A DNA stretch of 64,000 nucleotides from an uncultured Saprospiraceae bacterium (GCA_937950315.1 CALFDU010000060.1:1-64000), one strand, 5' to 3'; positions 8,649-17,689 are shown, counted from the stretch's first letter. Notes: a model not told the origin generated them from the letters alone. Program-made: numbers and translations.

Positions 8649-10952
8649 ATGTTAGAATTAAACAATGTTTTCTCCAAGATAATTAGAATTGCAACCTTTC
8701 AAAAAATTCTGTTCTCATTCATTTTAATATCTCTTATGAGCCTTTCGGCAAATGGGCAAAATTTTGATTTGAAAGAGTACTCTTTTGAAGTAAATGGGGA
8801 GATTTTGGATAATCCTGTTACTGGAGGATATACTGCGCCACAATTGAATGAAATTGACTTAAATATGGATGGTCAGCTTGACTTATTGGTCTTTGATAGA
8901 AGAGGAGATGTCGCACGAACATACTTTCATGATGGTATTCCTGGCTCACTTAGTTACAAGCATGATCCATTTTATGAGGCGTCATTGCCTGCTTTGAAAG
9001 GTTTTGTGAAAGTAGCTGATTACAACGGTGACGGTATCCCTGATCTATTTACAGGTCCTAGAGATACGTCTGGAGGAATTGCCGTTTACAAAGGATCTTG
9101 GGATGGGACACAACTGAGATTTAGCCTTTATATAAACGGAGACTTTCCAGTCAATATACTCACATTGATCATAAACAATGCTCCTACAAATGTTTTTGTA
9201 AGTAAATTTGATGTTCCTGAAATTAAGGATTTGGACAATGATGGAGACCTAGATGTTCTTTCCTTTGAAGTGGGTGGGACATTCATAAACTATTATCAAA
9301 ACATGGCAGTTGAAAACAACTTAGGTCTCGATACTTTTGATTTTAGATTGGGCGATTTTTGTTGGGGCAAATTTGCTGAAGGAGGATTTGATGGTTCAAT
9401 ATTTTTAAGCGATAACCCCAATGAGTGTGGAGAAGAATTTGGACCTCAGATTGATTTTGAAGAGAGACATGCAGGTTCGACTATTGAAGCTTTTGATTAT
9501 CAGTGTGATGGAGACTTTGATCTTTTGTTGGGAGACCTTGTTAGTTCTTCCGTGGTTTTAATCGTTAATGAACCAGTGAATGGACAGGACTTTGCTGTTG
9601 ACTATGTGGAACAGTTTCCTGAAAACGATCCTTTTGATGTTTATGTTTTTCCGAGTATCTGGACCCTGGATGCGGACCATGATGGAGACCTGGATATTGT
9701 AGCATGTCCCAACGAAGATTCTGGCGTAGACAATGTGTCTAATTTTCATTTGTACTTAAATACTGGTAATGGTTGTAATATGGAATTTGAGCCAGAACAA
9801 GAAGATTTTTTGAATGATACAAGTATTGATTTAGGGACGGATGCCAATCCTGCTTTTCTAGATTACAACCAAGATGGTTTATTAGATTTATTGGTAGGTA
9901 CGACAGGTGAGCATAATGAAACTGGTCAACCAGAAAAAATAGGATTGGTTCTTTATGAAAATGTTGGAGATCAAAACAATCCTAAATTTAAATTGGTAGA
10001 TGATGATTACTTAGGTTTCTCGTCCAATTCTATGTTTAGTGAGAACCCAACAGTGGCTGTTGGAGATATCAGTGGTGATGGCATAGATGATATTCTTATT
10101 GGTGAGTTGGCAGGAGAGTTATATTATTTTGAAAACCTGAGTGCTCTTGGAGATGAATATACATTTGCGCAAGCGGTCTTTCCATTCATGGATTTAAGGG
10201 TAGGAAATTCTGTCGAACCATATATTTATGATTACAATGGAGATGGTCTCGGAGACATATTTCTTGGTGAACAAAATGCCAATGTCAATGATGGGGTAGG
10301 AACCATAAATTATGCGCAAAACAGAGGTACCGTTGGGGATCCATTTTTTGACTCGGATTTATTTGATTTGCCAAACTCTGTTGTCTTTAATTTTGTAAAC
10401 ACTAGAGCGATTGGTCAGACAAGTACCTTTGCCTCACCAGCCATATTTAAAGCAGGAAATAGGTTGCTTGGATTATTTGGAACCATGGAAGGATGTCTGC
10501 AATTGTGGGAGTTGGTAGAAGGTGATGTTACGGCAGAAGCGGTGCAACTTGAGGGATGTTTTGGTGGAATTCAAGAAGGTTCTCAGACTTCATTGGATAT
10601 CGCGGATTTAGACAATGATGGTTTCTTTGAAGTAGTGGTTGGGAATAAGAGAGGAGGAATTGCTTTTTACAATACGACCATACAGGTAGATGGAACCATT
10701 AGCAATGTAGAAGAAGAGTTATTGAGTAAAGTCAGCATTGATTTATTTCCTAATCCAGCAAATGAAATTTTAAACATTGAGTCAGAATTGGATTTATCTA
10801 AATATACATTGGTAAATATTTTTGGTCAAACAATCAATGAAGGCATATTGACAGGCAACGAAGTTTTGATCAATCACTTATCATCAGGTGTTTATTTTAT
10901 TACTTTTGAGCTTGACGGAGTACCAGTAAGTAAGAAATTTATCAAAGAGTAA
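8649..10952 (+). CDS. FG-GAP/VCBS repeat protein with T9SS type A sorting domain
   Basis: Secreted 767-residue protein with a long N-region before the signal peptide (cleavage near SANGQ, about residue 37). The body carries repeated Asp-rich calcium-binding turns typical of FG-GAP/VCBS beta-propellers: DLNMDGQLDLL, DYNGDGIPDLF, DLDNDGDLDVL, DADHDGDLDIV, DYNQDGLLDLL, DISGDGIDDIL, DYNGDGLGDIF and DLDNDGFFEVV. The last ~75 residues (SIDLFPNPANEIL to KKFIKE) are a T9SS type A sorting domain. The propeller probably mediates binding or adhesion at the cell surface; no catalytic motif is seen. The start ATG is the only in-frame candidate. The downstream gldC starts 6 bp after its stop, so they form an operon. 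Confidence 0.88.
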   Translation: MLELNNVFSKIIRIATFQKILFSFILISLMSLSANGQNFDLKEYSFEVNGEILDNPVTGGYTAPQLNEIDLNMDGQLDLLVFDRRGDVARTYFHDGIPGSLSYKHDPFYEASLPALKGFVKVADYNGDGIPDLFTGPRDTSGGIAVYKGSWDGTQLRFSLYINGDFPVNILTLIINNAPTNVFVSKFDVPEIKDLDNDGDLDVLSFEVGGTFINYYQNMAVENNLGLDTFDFRLGDFCWGKFAEGGFDGSIFLSDNPNECGEEFGPQIDFEERHAGSTIEAFDYQCDGDFDLLLGDLVSSSVVLIVNEPVNGQDFAVDYVEQFPENDPFDVYVFPSIWTLDADHDGDLDIVACPNEDSGVDNVSNFHLYLNTGNGCNMEFEPEQEDFLNDTSIDLGTDANPAFLDYNQDGLLDLLVGTTGEHNETGQPEKIGLVLYENVGDQNNPKFKLVDDDYLGFSSNSMFSENPTVAVGDISGDGIDDILIGELAGELYYFENLSALGDEYTFAQAVFPFMDLRVGNSVEPYIYDYNGDGLGDIFLGEQNANVNDGVGTINYAQNRGTVGDPFFDSDLFDLPNSVVFNFVNTRAIGQTSTFASPAIFKAGNRLLGLFGTMEGCLQLWELVEGDVTAEAVQLEGCFGGIQEGSQTSLDIADLDNDGFFEVVVGNKRGGIAFYNTTIQVDGTISNVEEELLSKVSIDLFPNPANEILNIESELDLSKYTLVNIFGQTINEGILTGNEVLINHLSSGVYFITFELDGVPVSKKFIKE

Positions 10953-10958
10953 TAGACT

Positions 10959-11300
10959 ATGAAATCGAAGATAGAAATAAACGTAACATTAGATGATAAT
11001 AAGGTGCCGGAAACGATAGAGTGGCAGTCTTCTGATCAAGCCGAACAAGGTTTTAAGGAGGTTAAGGCGATGTTTGTTGCTTTGTTTGATAAAGAGACAT
11101 TGGATACTTATAAGATCGATCTATGGACCAAAGAGCTTCAAGTTATGGAAATGGATCGTTTTGTATTTCAAGGTCTTAGAAGCTTAGCTGATACGTACAT
11201 GAAGGCAACCAACAATGCAGAAATGGCCAACGATATGAGGCGGTTCGTACAATATTTTGGCGAAAAAACTGGAATCATTCCTCCGTCAGAGCAACAATAA
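10959..11300 (+). CDS. gldC: Gliding motility protein GldC
   Basis: Small 113-residue soluble protein matching the GldC family in length and in its pattern: an N-terminal EINVTLDDNKVPETIEWQ strand pair, a central MFVALFDKETLDTYKIDLWT segment, and MRRFVQYFGEKTGI near the end. GldC is accessory to gliding motility in Flavobacterium johnsoniae; its biochemical role is not settled. Its presence supports a gliding, T9SS-bearing lineage, consistent with the sorting domains in this window. It sits 6 bp after the FG-GAP T9SS gene. gldB is not adjacent here. Confidence 0.9.
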   Translation: MKSKIEINVTLDDNKVPETIEWQSSDQAEQGFKEVKAMFVALFDKETLDTYKIDLWTKELQVMEMDRFVFQGLRSLADTYMKATNNAEMANDMRRFVQYFGEKTGIIPPSEQQ

Positions 11301-11307
11301 GAAAGTT

Positions 11308-11844
11308 CTATTCTTCAGTTAGCTCAGCTCTGGTTAATACATATTCCCATACTAGGATCAAATCTTCCATCATGTCATCTTTTACCTTTCCAGTAAAAGT
11401 ATTCTTGATATAAGTGTCTGATGCTTGAAATTGAAAGGTCAGAATATCCTTGTTGACCAACCGCCCCAATGAAATTTTCTTTTCACCTCCAGCAATAATG
11501 TAAGAGAAGAACTGTCCTTCTATGGTTTCATCCTTGATTAATAAACCATTGATCAATTCTGCTTCAAATCCAGGCGTCCCGCAGATGTTGTAACCATTGG
11601 CATAGGGTAAGATGTACCAATACAGCGGATACTCATCATAATCAGATTGGATTATGTTGGTTTTATGAAAAAGAGTACCTCTTATGTTGACATTCCACTT
11701 TCCAGCTATAGGATCTTGGGGATCGGTGTACGAAAGTATCTCCAAGGCTTCAGCATCTGTCTTTATACACTGCGTCTGTGCGCTTAATGAAAACGGGATA
11801 AATAATGCAAAACATAAGTGAAATAGGCTATTTCTTAGCTTCAT
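11308..11844 (-). CDS. Secreted protein of unknown function
   Basis: The ATG at 11842-11844 gives a good signal peptide (MKLRNSLFHLCFALFIPFSLSAQ); a longer reading frame upstream would add 14 basic residues and hide it. The mature ~155 residues look like a beta-rich lipocalin-like fold: GKWNVNIRGTLF early on, then ILPYANGYNICG and GKVKDDMMEDLILVWEY near the end, which resembles small extracytoplasmic proteins that describe the effect of a ligand or additive. No catalytic motif is seen. It converges with gldC, with a 7-bp gap between the stop codons. Confidence 0.65.
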   Translation of the reverse strand: MKLRNSLFHLCFALFIPFSLSAQTQCIKTDAEALEILSYTDPQDPIAGKWNVNIRGTLFHKTNIIQSDYDEYPLYWYILPYANGYNICGTPGFEAELINGLLIKDETIEGQFFSYIIAGGEKKISLGRLVNKDILTFQFQASDTYIKNTFTGKVKDDMMEDLILVWEYVLTRAELTEE

Positions 11845-12143
11845 GGATCTTTTTTTGTGCAATTTTAGAATAATATTCTGTGCCATTTTTTCTAACGCAT
11901 AAATTTAATCCATAGTTTCAAAAAATCAGTAACTAAAGTGTTAACATTTATCTAAGGGTAAACCCCTAGATGAAGGCAATAATAATGAGAGTTTTACAAA
12001 TTATAAAAATTATTAATATGACTCGAGGTTGGCATATTTTTCTTTAAAAACTTAAAGTTTTAGTTAAAATGAATAAATAGACCAAACGAAATGATATTCT
12101 GGGCGTCTATATAAGTGTAATCCAAATTTTTAAATTTTATAAC
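11845..12143. other. AT-rich intergenic region
   Basis: About 300 bp with no convincing gene. It contains the leader of the small gene at 12144 and presumably the promoter for the secreted protein on the minus strand. No exact TAnnTTTG box was found. Confidence 0.6.
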
Positions 12144-12260
12144 ATGAACATTCTAAAAGACTTTTTCAATAAGTTGTTCAAAAAGGCAGACAAAAGCCTT
12201 GAGAAAACAGCTGGATTGAAAAGCTACAACGAAGAGTACGAAAAATGGTTAGGAGTCTAA
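12144..12260 (+). CDS. 38-residue basic small protein (candidate)
   Basis: ATG to TAA frame of 38 codons beginning MNILKDFFNKLFKKADKS and ending YEKWLGV. The first half is an amphipathic Lys/Phe/Leu helix and the second half is charged and aromatic. It stands alone in about 950 bp of otherwise gene-poor DNA. The short inverted sequence GGAG/CTCC followed by ATTTTT just past the stop could be a weak terminator. The composition (NILKDFFNKLF) is that of a membrane-associating peptide. There is no homology evidence available here, so coding status rests on its clean frame, plausible start and composition. Confidence 0.4.
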   Translation: MNILKDFFNKLFKKADKSLEKTAGLKSYNEEYEKWLGV

Positions 12261-12799
12261 AAGCTCCCATTTTTCATTACTACACATTAACAATCATACT
12301 CCCAACTTCCAAACCATAGATTTGGCCTAGTATTTCTTTCCATTTACTTTCCTTAATTTATACTGAGAATACGGTTGTTTTTTCTATAGTTGCAATTTGC
12401 TTCTATGGCTTTGCTATGTCTAATATATACTTGTTGCGAGTATAAGGATTCGATTTTATTTAATCGAAAGTATTCTCTTTGCTAAGAGAAAATGACCTGA
12501 TATAGCTACTCTAGAATTTCTTACTTATCAATCTTCATAACAATTACTCATTACAATATTGTTGCAAATCTCAATAGATGATGCAAAATTTAGTTTGTAA
12601 GAATAATAAAGGTTAGAAAAATTAAATTTCCGTGAGTTGCTATATCATAATTGATTCATACTAAGATTAACAGATGGAAAATCGTTTAGGTGAATCAATG
12701 GTCATAATTCGTGCTTCTTGAAATAATTTATATCGTCTATTAAAAATGTGTCATAAAGAATGACGCATTCTTAATGATAAAAGTAATGAGCTCTTTAAA
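12261..12799. other. 539-bp gene-poor gap with paired hairpins
   Basis: No frame of convincing length or composition on either strand. The strongest local structure is the pair of hairpins at 12449-12490. The minus-strand DUF4252 operon ends at its right edge. Confidence 0.6.
12449..12490. other. Two adjacent perfect hairpins
   Basis: TTCGATT, 6-nt loop, AATCGAA (12449-12468), then four bases, then TTCTCTT, 4-nt loop, AAGAGAA (12473-12490). Both have 7-bp perfect stems. They lie inside the gene-poor gap and are not attached to a visible gene end or start. Confidence 0.45.
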
Positions 12800-13318
12800 T
12801 TATTTGTTATCGTCGAGTTTTCCCAGATGCTCCATGCCGTCAATTTCAATTGACTCCGCTAATTTGGATAACTTATTCAATTGAATGTCCCCAAAGAAAC
12901 TCAGAAGAACAAAGCTGTCAGGACTGCCTACCAAGAGTAGTAATTCATTGACGACATTGCCATCATCACTGTCTTTTACCAAAAATTCTACATCCGAATC
13001 ATCATCTCTTACCGTCATCAATACTTCGTATTCATTGGTGTTGATTAATCCTTTGGCTTCATTGTAAAAGGCAACGCCTCTTTTATCTGTGGTCAATATT
13101 TTAAGAGATCTAACCCCTTTGATTGCGTCTCTAAGGTCATCATCCATATCGTCATCATCAAGCTTATTGATCAATGAAAACATTTTAGGACTTATGTAGA
13201 CAACTGAAAAATCTTCATTGTCTTTATATTTTGAAAAATACTTGTCTATAGCGTCTTGTTGCCCGTAAGAAAAACTATACGCAAACACAAAAACCAAACA
13301 TGCAATAATCTGTTTCAT
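12800..13318 (-). CDS. DUF4252 domain protein
   Basis: Exported 172-residue protein with a signal peptide (MKQIIACLVFVFAYSFSYGQ). The mature part fits the DUF4252 family of Bacteroidota: an early YFSKYKDNEDFSVVYISPKMF segment, an acidic DDDDMDDDL stretch, RSLKILTTD, and VLLSFFGDIQLNKLSKLAESI near the end. The family has no assigned function and commonly follows ECF sigma and anti-sigma genes, as here. It is the third gene of the operon, 15 bp after the anti-sigma gene. It is likely part of the sigma regulon or acts on the envelope signal. Confidence 0.82.
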   Translation of the reverse strand: MKQIIACLVFVFAYSFSYGQQDAIDKYFSKYKDNEDFSVVYISPKMFSLINKLDDDDMDDDLRDAIKGVRSLKILTTDKRGVAFYNEAKGLINTNEYEVLMTVRDDDSDVEFLVKDSDDGNVVNELLLLVGSPDSFVLLSFFGDIQLNKLSKLAESIEIDGMEHLGKLDDNK

Positions 13319-13333
13319 AACTATTCTAATTTG

Positions 13334-13828
13334 TTATTTTTTTAAAATTTTGTTGACTGAAAGCTTAGCGATATTGTTCTTCAATATACGCTCGCTCTTA
13401 TCTACTTTATTGGATAGAAATGCCAGTGCTTCCTTGGTGATTCTGAGTGCTTCTTTTGGATCATCTACTTCTATGCATCCTGCACACGCAATGGTTTCAG
13501 GAGTAGAAGGGGAGATATAGTTATTCCAGACAGTTAATGCACCAAGAACAATGAATAATGCTGCAGCAATATTCCTGACATTGGTAAAACTTATAATTTT
13601 TCTGACCTTGGGTTCTTCTTGTTCTGCTAGCTTTTCAATTGGGAACGCTGTAATACTGGTTCCAATGTCTTTCTGCATGTTGAAAAAACCAAACAATCCT
13701 GCTTCTTCAGGGTACTTCGAAGAACCTTCGCTTGTACGCAGGTAGGATCGTAGCTGGTCTTCTTCTTCCAGACTACTGGTTCCTTCCCAGTACTTGGCCA
13801 TCAGTTCATTAAATTTATTTATTTCCAT
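13334..13828 (-). CDS. Anti-sigma factor-like membrane protein
   Basis: 164 residues. The cytoplasmic N-terminus (NKFNELMAKYWEGTSSLEEEDQLRSYL) matches the short N-terminal helices seen in Bacteroidota anti-sigma-like proteins paired with ECF factors. One transmembrane helix lies at about residues 86-104 (NIAAALFIVLGALTVWNNY). The rest is a small extracytoplasmic domain with a CAGC pair and helical, Lys-rich end. It most likely holds the preceding sigma factor at the inner membrane. The gene starts 3 bp after the sigma stop, so the two are tightly coupled. Confidence 0.75.
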   Translation of the reverse strand: MEINKFNELMAKYWEGTSSLEEEDQLRSYLRTSEGSSKYPEEAGLFGFFNMQKDIGTSITAFPIEKLAEQEEPKVRKIISFTNVRNIAAALFIVLGALTVWNNYISPSTPETIACAGCIEVDDPKEALRITKEALAFLSNKVDKSERILKNNIAKLSVNKILKK

Positions 13829-13831
13829 CTG

Positions 13832-14332
13832 TTATAATTCTATTTGGCTTAAAGCAAGTTGTAAGGCTTTTCTTGCACGATGTATATATACCTTAACTTT
13901 GCTCAAAGACCAGTTTGTTATTTCTGATATTTCTTTATAAGTATATCCTTCGATATCTCTTAATTGGATGACTGTCTTTAGTTCATCCGGCATTTTTTCA
14001 ATCACCAATCGTACTCTTCTCAATGTATCCTTTTGCTCGAGTTGCACATCAGGTGTCACCATCCTGTCTTTTAGGTCATATTGAGTTTCCAATTCTTGGT
14101 GACCTTTCTTCCTTGCTCTTAGCTTATCATAAGCAAGGTTTCTAGTTACCGTCATGCACCATGCCTCTTGATTATCAAGCGTGAGGAAATGGTCTTTCTT
14201 TTTCCAAATCTTAATCAGAAGATCTTGCACGATTTCTTCTGCATCATGGGTATTGTTCACCAGGCGCAGAGCAAAGCGATAGAGCTTATTCTTATATGGC
14301 AATACGATATTCATGATGTCTTGATAGTTCAT
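13832..14332 (-). CDS. ECF RNA polymerase sigma factor
   Basis: 166 residues, normal for group 4 sigma-70 proteins. Region 2 is seen as YRFALRLVNNTHDAEEIVQDLLIKIWKK, and region 4 as MPDELKTVIQLRDIEGYTYKEISEITNWSLSKVKVYIHRARKAL, with a helix-turn-helix that binds the -35-type element. It directs RNA polymerase to envelope-response promoters. It heads an operon with an anti-sigma-like gene and a DUF4252 gene. A 126-bp divergent spacer separates it from the LptF/LptG-like gene. No exact housekeeping -7 box is seen just upstream; autoregulation is possible. Confidence 0.92.
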   Translation of the reverse strand: MNYQDIMNIVLPYKNKLYRFALRLVNNTHDAEEIVQDLLIKIWKKKDHFLTLDNQEAWCMTVTRNLAYDKLRARKKGHQELETQYDLKDRMVTPDVQLEQKDTLRRVRLVIEKMPDELKTVIQLRDIEGYTYKEISEITNWSLSKVKVYIHRARKALQLALSQIEL

Positions 14333-14458
14333 TAATTCTGATGCATTACACTTAGATGACGGGAGGCTTTCTGAATATGTTACAAATACCTAAAATTATT
14401 TCATTTATATATTATGGAAAGGAAGATGTACGTTTATTAGTTCTAGTATATTTACAAC

Positions 14459-16069
14459 GTGAAAATTTTAGACAAATTGGTATTGAAGGGCTTTATTGGC
14501 CCGTATATAGTGGCATTTCTGATTGCTGAGTTTGTCTTAGTTATGCAATTTTTATGGAAATATATCGATGAAATCATCGGTAAAGGGATTTCAATTGGTG
14601 TTCTATTTGAGTTGATATTCTACTTTGCTGTTACGATTATTCCTATGGCAATCCCAATAACGATTTTAATATCATCGGTGATGGTATTTGGCAATCTTTC
14701 TGAAAAACATGAATTGTCAAGTTTTAAGTCAGCAGGTGTTTCATTGTTTAGGGTTTTAGCAGCTGGATTTGCGATTTCTGTCCTCACCGGAATGTTTTCA
14801 TTTTTTGCTTCCAATTTCTTGAAGCCCAATGCCAATTATCAGTTTTTTCATAGACTCAATTCCATCAGAAAGCAAAAGTTGTCCTTGAGCATAGAGCCTG
14901 GTGTTTTCAATCGCGATTTTAAGGATTTCGTTATGCACGTAGGTGACGTAGATGAAAACGGAAGAGATATAGGAGACATTCTTATTTACGACCACAGTGG
15001 CGTGAGTAACAATCTTATCAACGTCGTAAGTGCTGATCATGGAGAGATGTTCTCATCAGATGATGGCAGTTATTTTATTATGAAATTGTATGACGGCCAT
15101 CAATACAATGAGGAAGCTTCTAAATTAAATAAGGAGACCAAAGTACGTTCTTATCCAATGACAAGAACCAATTTCAACGAGTGGACTAAGATCTTTGACA
15201 TGTCTCAATTTGAAATGGAAGCCATTGAAGTCAATATGGATCGTAGAAAATATGACCTTCTCAATTCTTGGCAGCTCAAAACAGAGATTGATACTTTTAG
15301 TTCCAAGCAACTCCAGAATAAAAATTTGGAGTACTTTAAATTTACTGGCTTTTTCAAGGAAAATAAAACAATCAAAGACAAGGAAGTAAAGGCAAAAGAA
15401 AAAGCAACCGAGGAAGCGAAGAAAGGGCAAGACTCGAAGAGTAGACCCAAGCTCCAGTTTGAATCTCAAACTTCAATCAAAAAAAGCAAGGACAATTTAG
15501 AGAAGACGCTAAATACAATTACCAAGCCTGTTCAATCCAAGAAAGCGAAAAAGTTTAAGTATAAACCTTTCAATAAAGATTCTGTTTCTTCTTTAATACA
15601 GCACTATTCCAAACAATCAGAAATTGGTAGATATGTTTCTTCTGCCAATGTGAGTGCAGTAAGAGATAAAGATTTCTTTTTTAACAAACAAAGAGAATAC
15701 AAGAATCTCGAAAAGCAAAAAAATGTATATATCCTAAGACGTCATCAACAATTTAGTTGGGCTTGTATATGCGTCCTATTTTTATTTATAGGTGCTCCAT
15801 TGGGAAGTATAATTAGAAAGGGTGGTTATGGTTATCCACTATTGGTCTCCATTATTTTATTTATGATTTTTGTGATCTTAAATATACTTGGGGAGAAGAT
15901 GAATAAGAGTCAAGCTTTAAGTCCATACCTTGCTGCGTGGCTTCCTGTTTTGGTTCTTTTACCTTTTGCCATTTACATCACAAAGAAGGCGGTAAATGAC
16001 GAACAGTTTGAAACTTCATTCTTGTTGAGAATTAAAAACTTGTTCACAAGATCTACTTTAAGTAATTGA
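14459..16069 (+). CDS. LptF/LptG-family permease
   Basis: Inner-membrane component of the lipopolysaccharide exporter LptB2FG. It starts with GTG. Three transmembrane helices lie at about residues 14-36, 46-78 and 100-122, then a periplasmic jellyroll-type domain (FKDFVMHVGDVDENGRDIGDILIYDH, MKLYDGHQYN), and three more helices at about 431-451, 459-481 and 490-511 (GAPLGSIIRKGGYGYPLLVS is the usual signature). At 536 residues it is longer than the ~360 of proteobacterial LptF/G because of a Lys/Glu-rich insertion at about residues 298-375. Long versions occur in Bacteroidota. A partner permease is not in the window. Its 3' end overlaps yigZ by 17 bp. Confidence 0.88.
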   Translation: MKILDKLVLKGFIGPYIVAFLIAEFVLVMQFLWKYIDEIIGKGISIGVLFELIFYFAVTIIPMAIPITILISSVMVFGNLSEKHELSSFKSAGVSLFRVLAAGFAISVLTGMFSFFASNFLKPNANYQFFHRLNSIRKQKLSLSIEPGVFNRDFKDFVMHVGDVDENGRDIGDILIYDHSGVSNNLINVVSADHGEMFSSDDGSYFIMKLYDGHQYNEEASKLNKETKVRSYPMTRTNFNEWTKIFDMSQFEMEAIEVNMDRRKYDLLNSWQLKTEIDTFSSKQLQNKNLEYFKFTGFFKENKTIKDKEVKAKEKATEEAKKGQDSKSRPKLQFESQTSIKKSKDNLEKTLNTITKPVQSKKAKKFKYKPFNKDSVSSLIQHYSKQSEIGRYVSSANVSAVRDKDFFFNKQREYKNLEKQKNVYILRRHQQFSWACICVLFLFIGAPLGSIIRKGGYGYPLLVSIILFMIFVILNILGEKMNKSQALSPYLAAWLPVLVLLPFAIYITKKAVNDEQFETSFLLRIKNLFTRSTLSN

Positions 16070-16709
16070 TTTTCAATCCACTTACATGCACTTGATCATT
16101 GATTTGTTCGAGTGAAACGCCTAGCATTTTTGACTTCAAGACATCTATTTTCTCTTTAGTAACAGACTTTGGTAGTTCAATTTTCAGACTTCCTTCTTCT
16201 TCTAGTTTCTTTTCAATTATAGGAATACTCAGCTGTTTAAGTTCGCTCATCAAGTTACCCATTATACTGTAGTCAAATTTTAATTCAACAATATGAGCAA
16301 GCGTTTTTTCGATGATGGTTGCATTATCAATGGCCATCGCACAGGATGCCCTATAGGCTGATATCAATCCACTGGTACCTAGATTGGTTCCGCCATAGTA
16401 TCTCACTGAAATGCAAGCAAGGTCGTACAGATTGTGTTTGATGATCTGTCCATACATTGGTTTGCCCGCCGTTCCTGATGGCTCACCATCATCTGAAAAC
16501 CTATAGATCTCATTTTCAAAATTCATTCGGTAAGCAAAGCAATGATGACTCGCTTTGATATGTTCCTTTCTGATCTTATTTAGAGTTTCCTCAAATATTT
16601 CTACATTGGTTGTTGGGAATAAGTAACCTATAAACTTAGAACCTTTTTCTTTAAACTCGCTCAAGGTGAGTTTGTCAATGGTATGGTATATGTCTTCCGT
16701 ATGTGCCAT
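16053..16709 (-). CDS. yigZ: YigZ/IMPACT family protein
   Basis: 218 residues, the usual length of YigZ. The N-terminal UPF0029 domain has the diagnostic KGSKFIGYL, HHCFAYRM, RFSDDGEPSGTAGKPM and RYYGGTNLGTSGLISAY segments. The C-terminal part is the DUF1949 ferredoxin-like domain (VELKFDYSIMGNLMSELKQ). Eukaryotic IMPACT relatives regulate Gcn2 during translation stress; the bacterial role is unknown. It overlaps the DMT transporter gene by one base at its start, so the two form an operon. It is convergent with, and overlaps by 17 bp, the LptF/LptG-like gene. Confidence 0.93.
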   Translation of the reverse strand: MAHTEDIYHTIDKLTLSEFKEKGSKFIGYLFPTTNVEIFEETLNKIRKEHIKASHHCFAYRMNFENEIYRFSDDGEPSGTAGKPMYGQIIKHNLYDLACISVRYYGGTNLGTSGLISAYRASCAMAIDNATIIEKTLAHIVELKFDYSIMGNLMSELKQLSIPIIEKKLEEEGSLKIELPKSVTKEKIDVLKSKMLGVSLEQINDQVHVSGLKINYLK

Positions 16710-17569
16710 TAAGAGACGATAAGGATAATAGCTATGATGGCGGTAATAACACCCATTACTTTCGTTTTATTTATTTCCTCTTTGAAAACAACAAAACCCA
16801 ATATGACTCCAGATAGAATGGTTCCAACATTTATAAATGGGAACATTACCGACGCATCTACTCCAACGGATAGTGACTTTAATAATAAATAGATTGAAAA
16901 GAAATTAGGAATACCCAAACAGATGCCTGCTATCAAATCTTTTCTTCCAATCTTAATCCTACCTGTTACTATTTTGAATATCAATCCAATGCATCCTGCG
17001 GTAAAAAATAAAAAGCATACAAATCCAATATCACCGTTGGGAGCAATCTTTTTTACATCGACATAATATAAGAGCAGCTCAATCAGCCCACTTCCCAGAA
17101 GTGTTAACAAGGGCAGGTACCAATATTTGCGCAAAGCGTTAAACTCGTCTGCACCATTTTTTTTAGGTAAATTAATGATAATGATACTTAAGATCGCCAA
17201 AGCAATACCAATAATTCTAAGGATAATAATGGGTTCTCCGAAAAACAGCATGGCAGCGACCACTGGGAAAAGCAACGACATTTTCTGAAACAAGGTCCCT
17301 ATCACTACGCCGGTTTTTTGCACGGTTAAGGCAACTACATTGAATATAGTGACGAATATAAAACCAAGGAAAAGTGCATAAGGGAACCAAGCTTGGTCAA
17401 TAGCATCCATGCCAAATGGCAGCTCACCCAGTACAACAACCCCTGTTAGGACGGCAGTAAGGTAGTTTACCACAATCGCATTTAGATTGTTTATTCCATA
17501 TCTGGGAAACAACTTGAAGCAGATTAGGATAAGAACATTTGCGACAAGCGTCAAAATCATTAAGCTCAT
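16709..17569 (-). CDS. DMT superfamily (EamA-type) transporter
   Basis: Hydrophobic protein of 286 residues with about ten predicted transmembrane helices in two similar halves, the layout of EamA transporters. Helix-rich segments such as LNAIVVNYLTAVLTGVVVLG, VVIGTLFQKMSLLFPVVAAM and VMFPFINVGTILSGVILGFV, and the ending FVVFKEEINKTKVMGVITAI are typical. It probably exports or imports a small metabolite; the substrate cannot be read from sequence. It leads a two-gene operon with yigZ and has a TACTTTTG -7 box just upstream. Confidence 0.85.
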   Translation of the reverse strand: MSLMILTLVANVLILICFKLFPRYGINNLNAIVVNYLTAVLTGVVVLGELPFGMDAIDQAWFPYALFLGFIFVTIFNVVALTVQKTGVVIGTLFQKMSLLFPVVAAMLFFGEPIIILRIIGIALAILSIIIINLPKKNGADEFNALRKYWYLPLLTLLGSGLIELLLYYVDVKKIAPNGDIGFVCFLFFTAGCIGLIFKIVTGRIKIGRKDLIAGICLGIPNFFSIYLLLKSLSVGVDASVMFPFINVGTILSGVILGFVVFKEEINKTKVMGVITAIIAIILIVS

Positions 17570-17573
17570 AAGA

Positions 17574-17581
17574 CAAAAGTA
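17574..17581 (-). promoter_or_regulatory. Candidate -7 box for the DMT transporter/yigZ operon
   Basis: Read on the minus strand this is TACTTTTG, an exact TAnnTTTG match. It ends only 4 bp upstream of the ATG, implying a very short leader. Confidence 0.45.
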
Positions 17582-17689
17582 AGTTTTCGTGGATAAAATG
17601 GATTCATTTAGTTAACAATTCATTATAAATCTCTTTTCATGTTATTGAGAGCAAATGATAGGAAGTCGAGGTAAATTTGAACTAAACAT

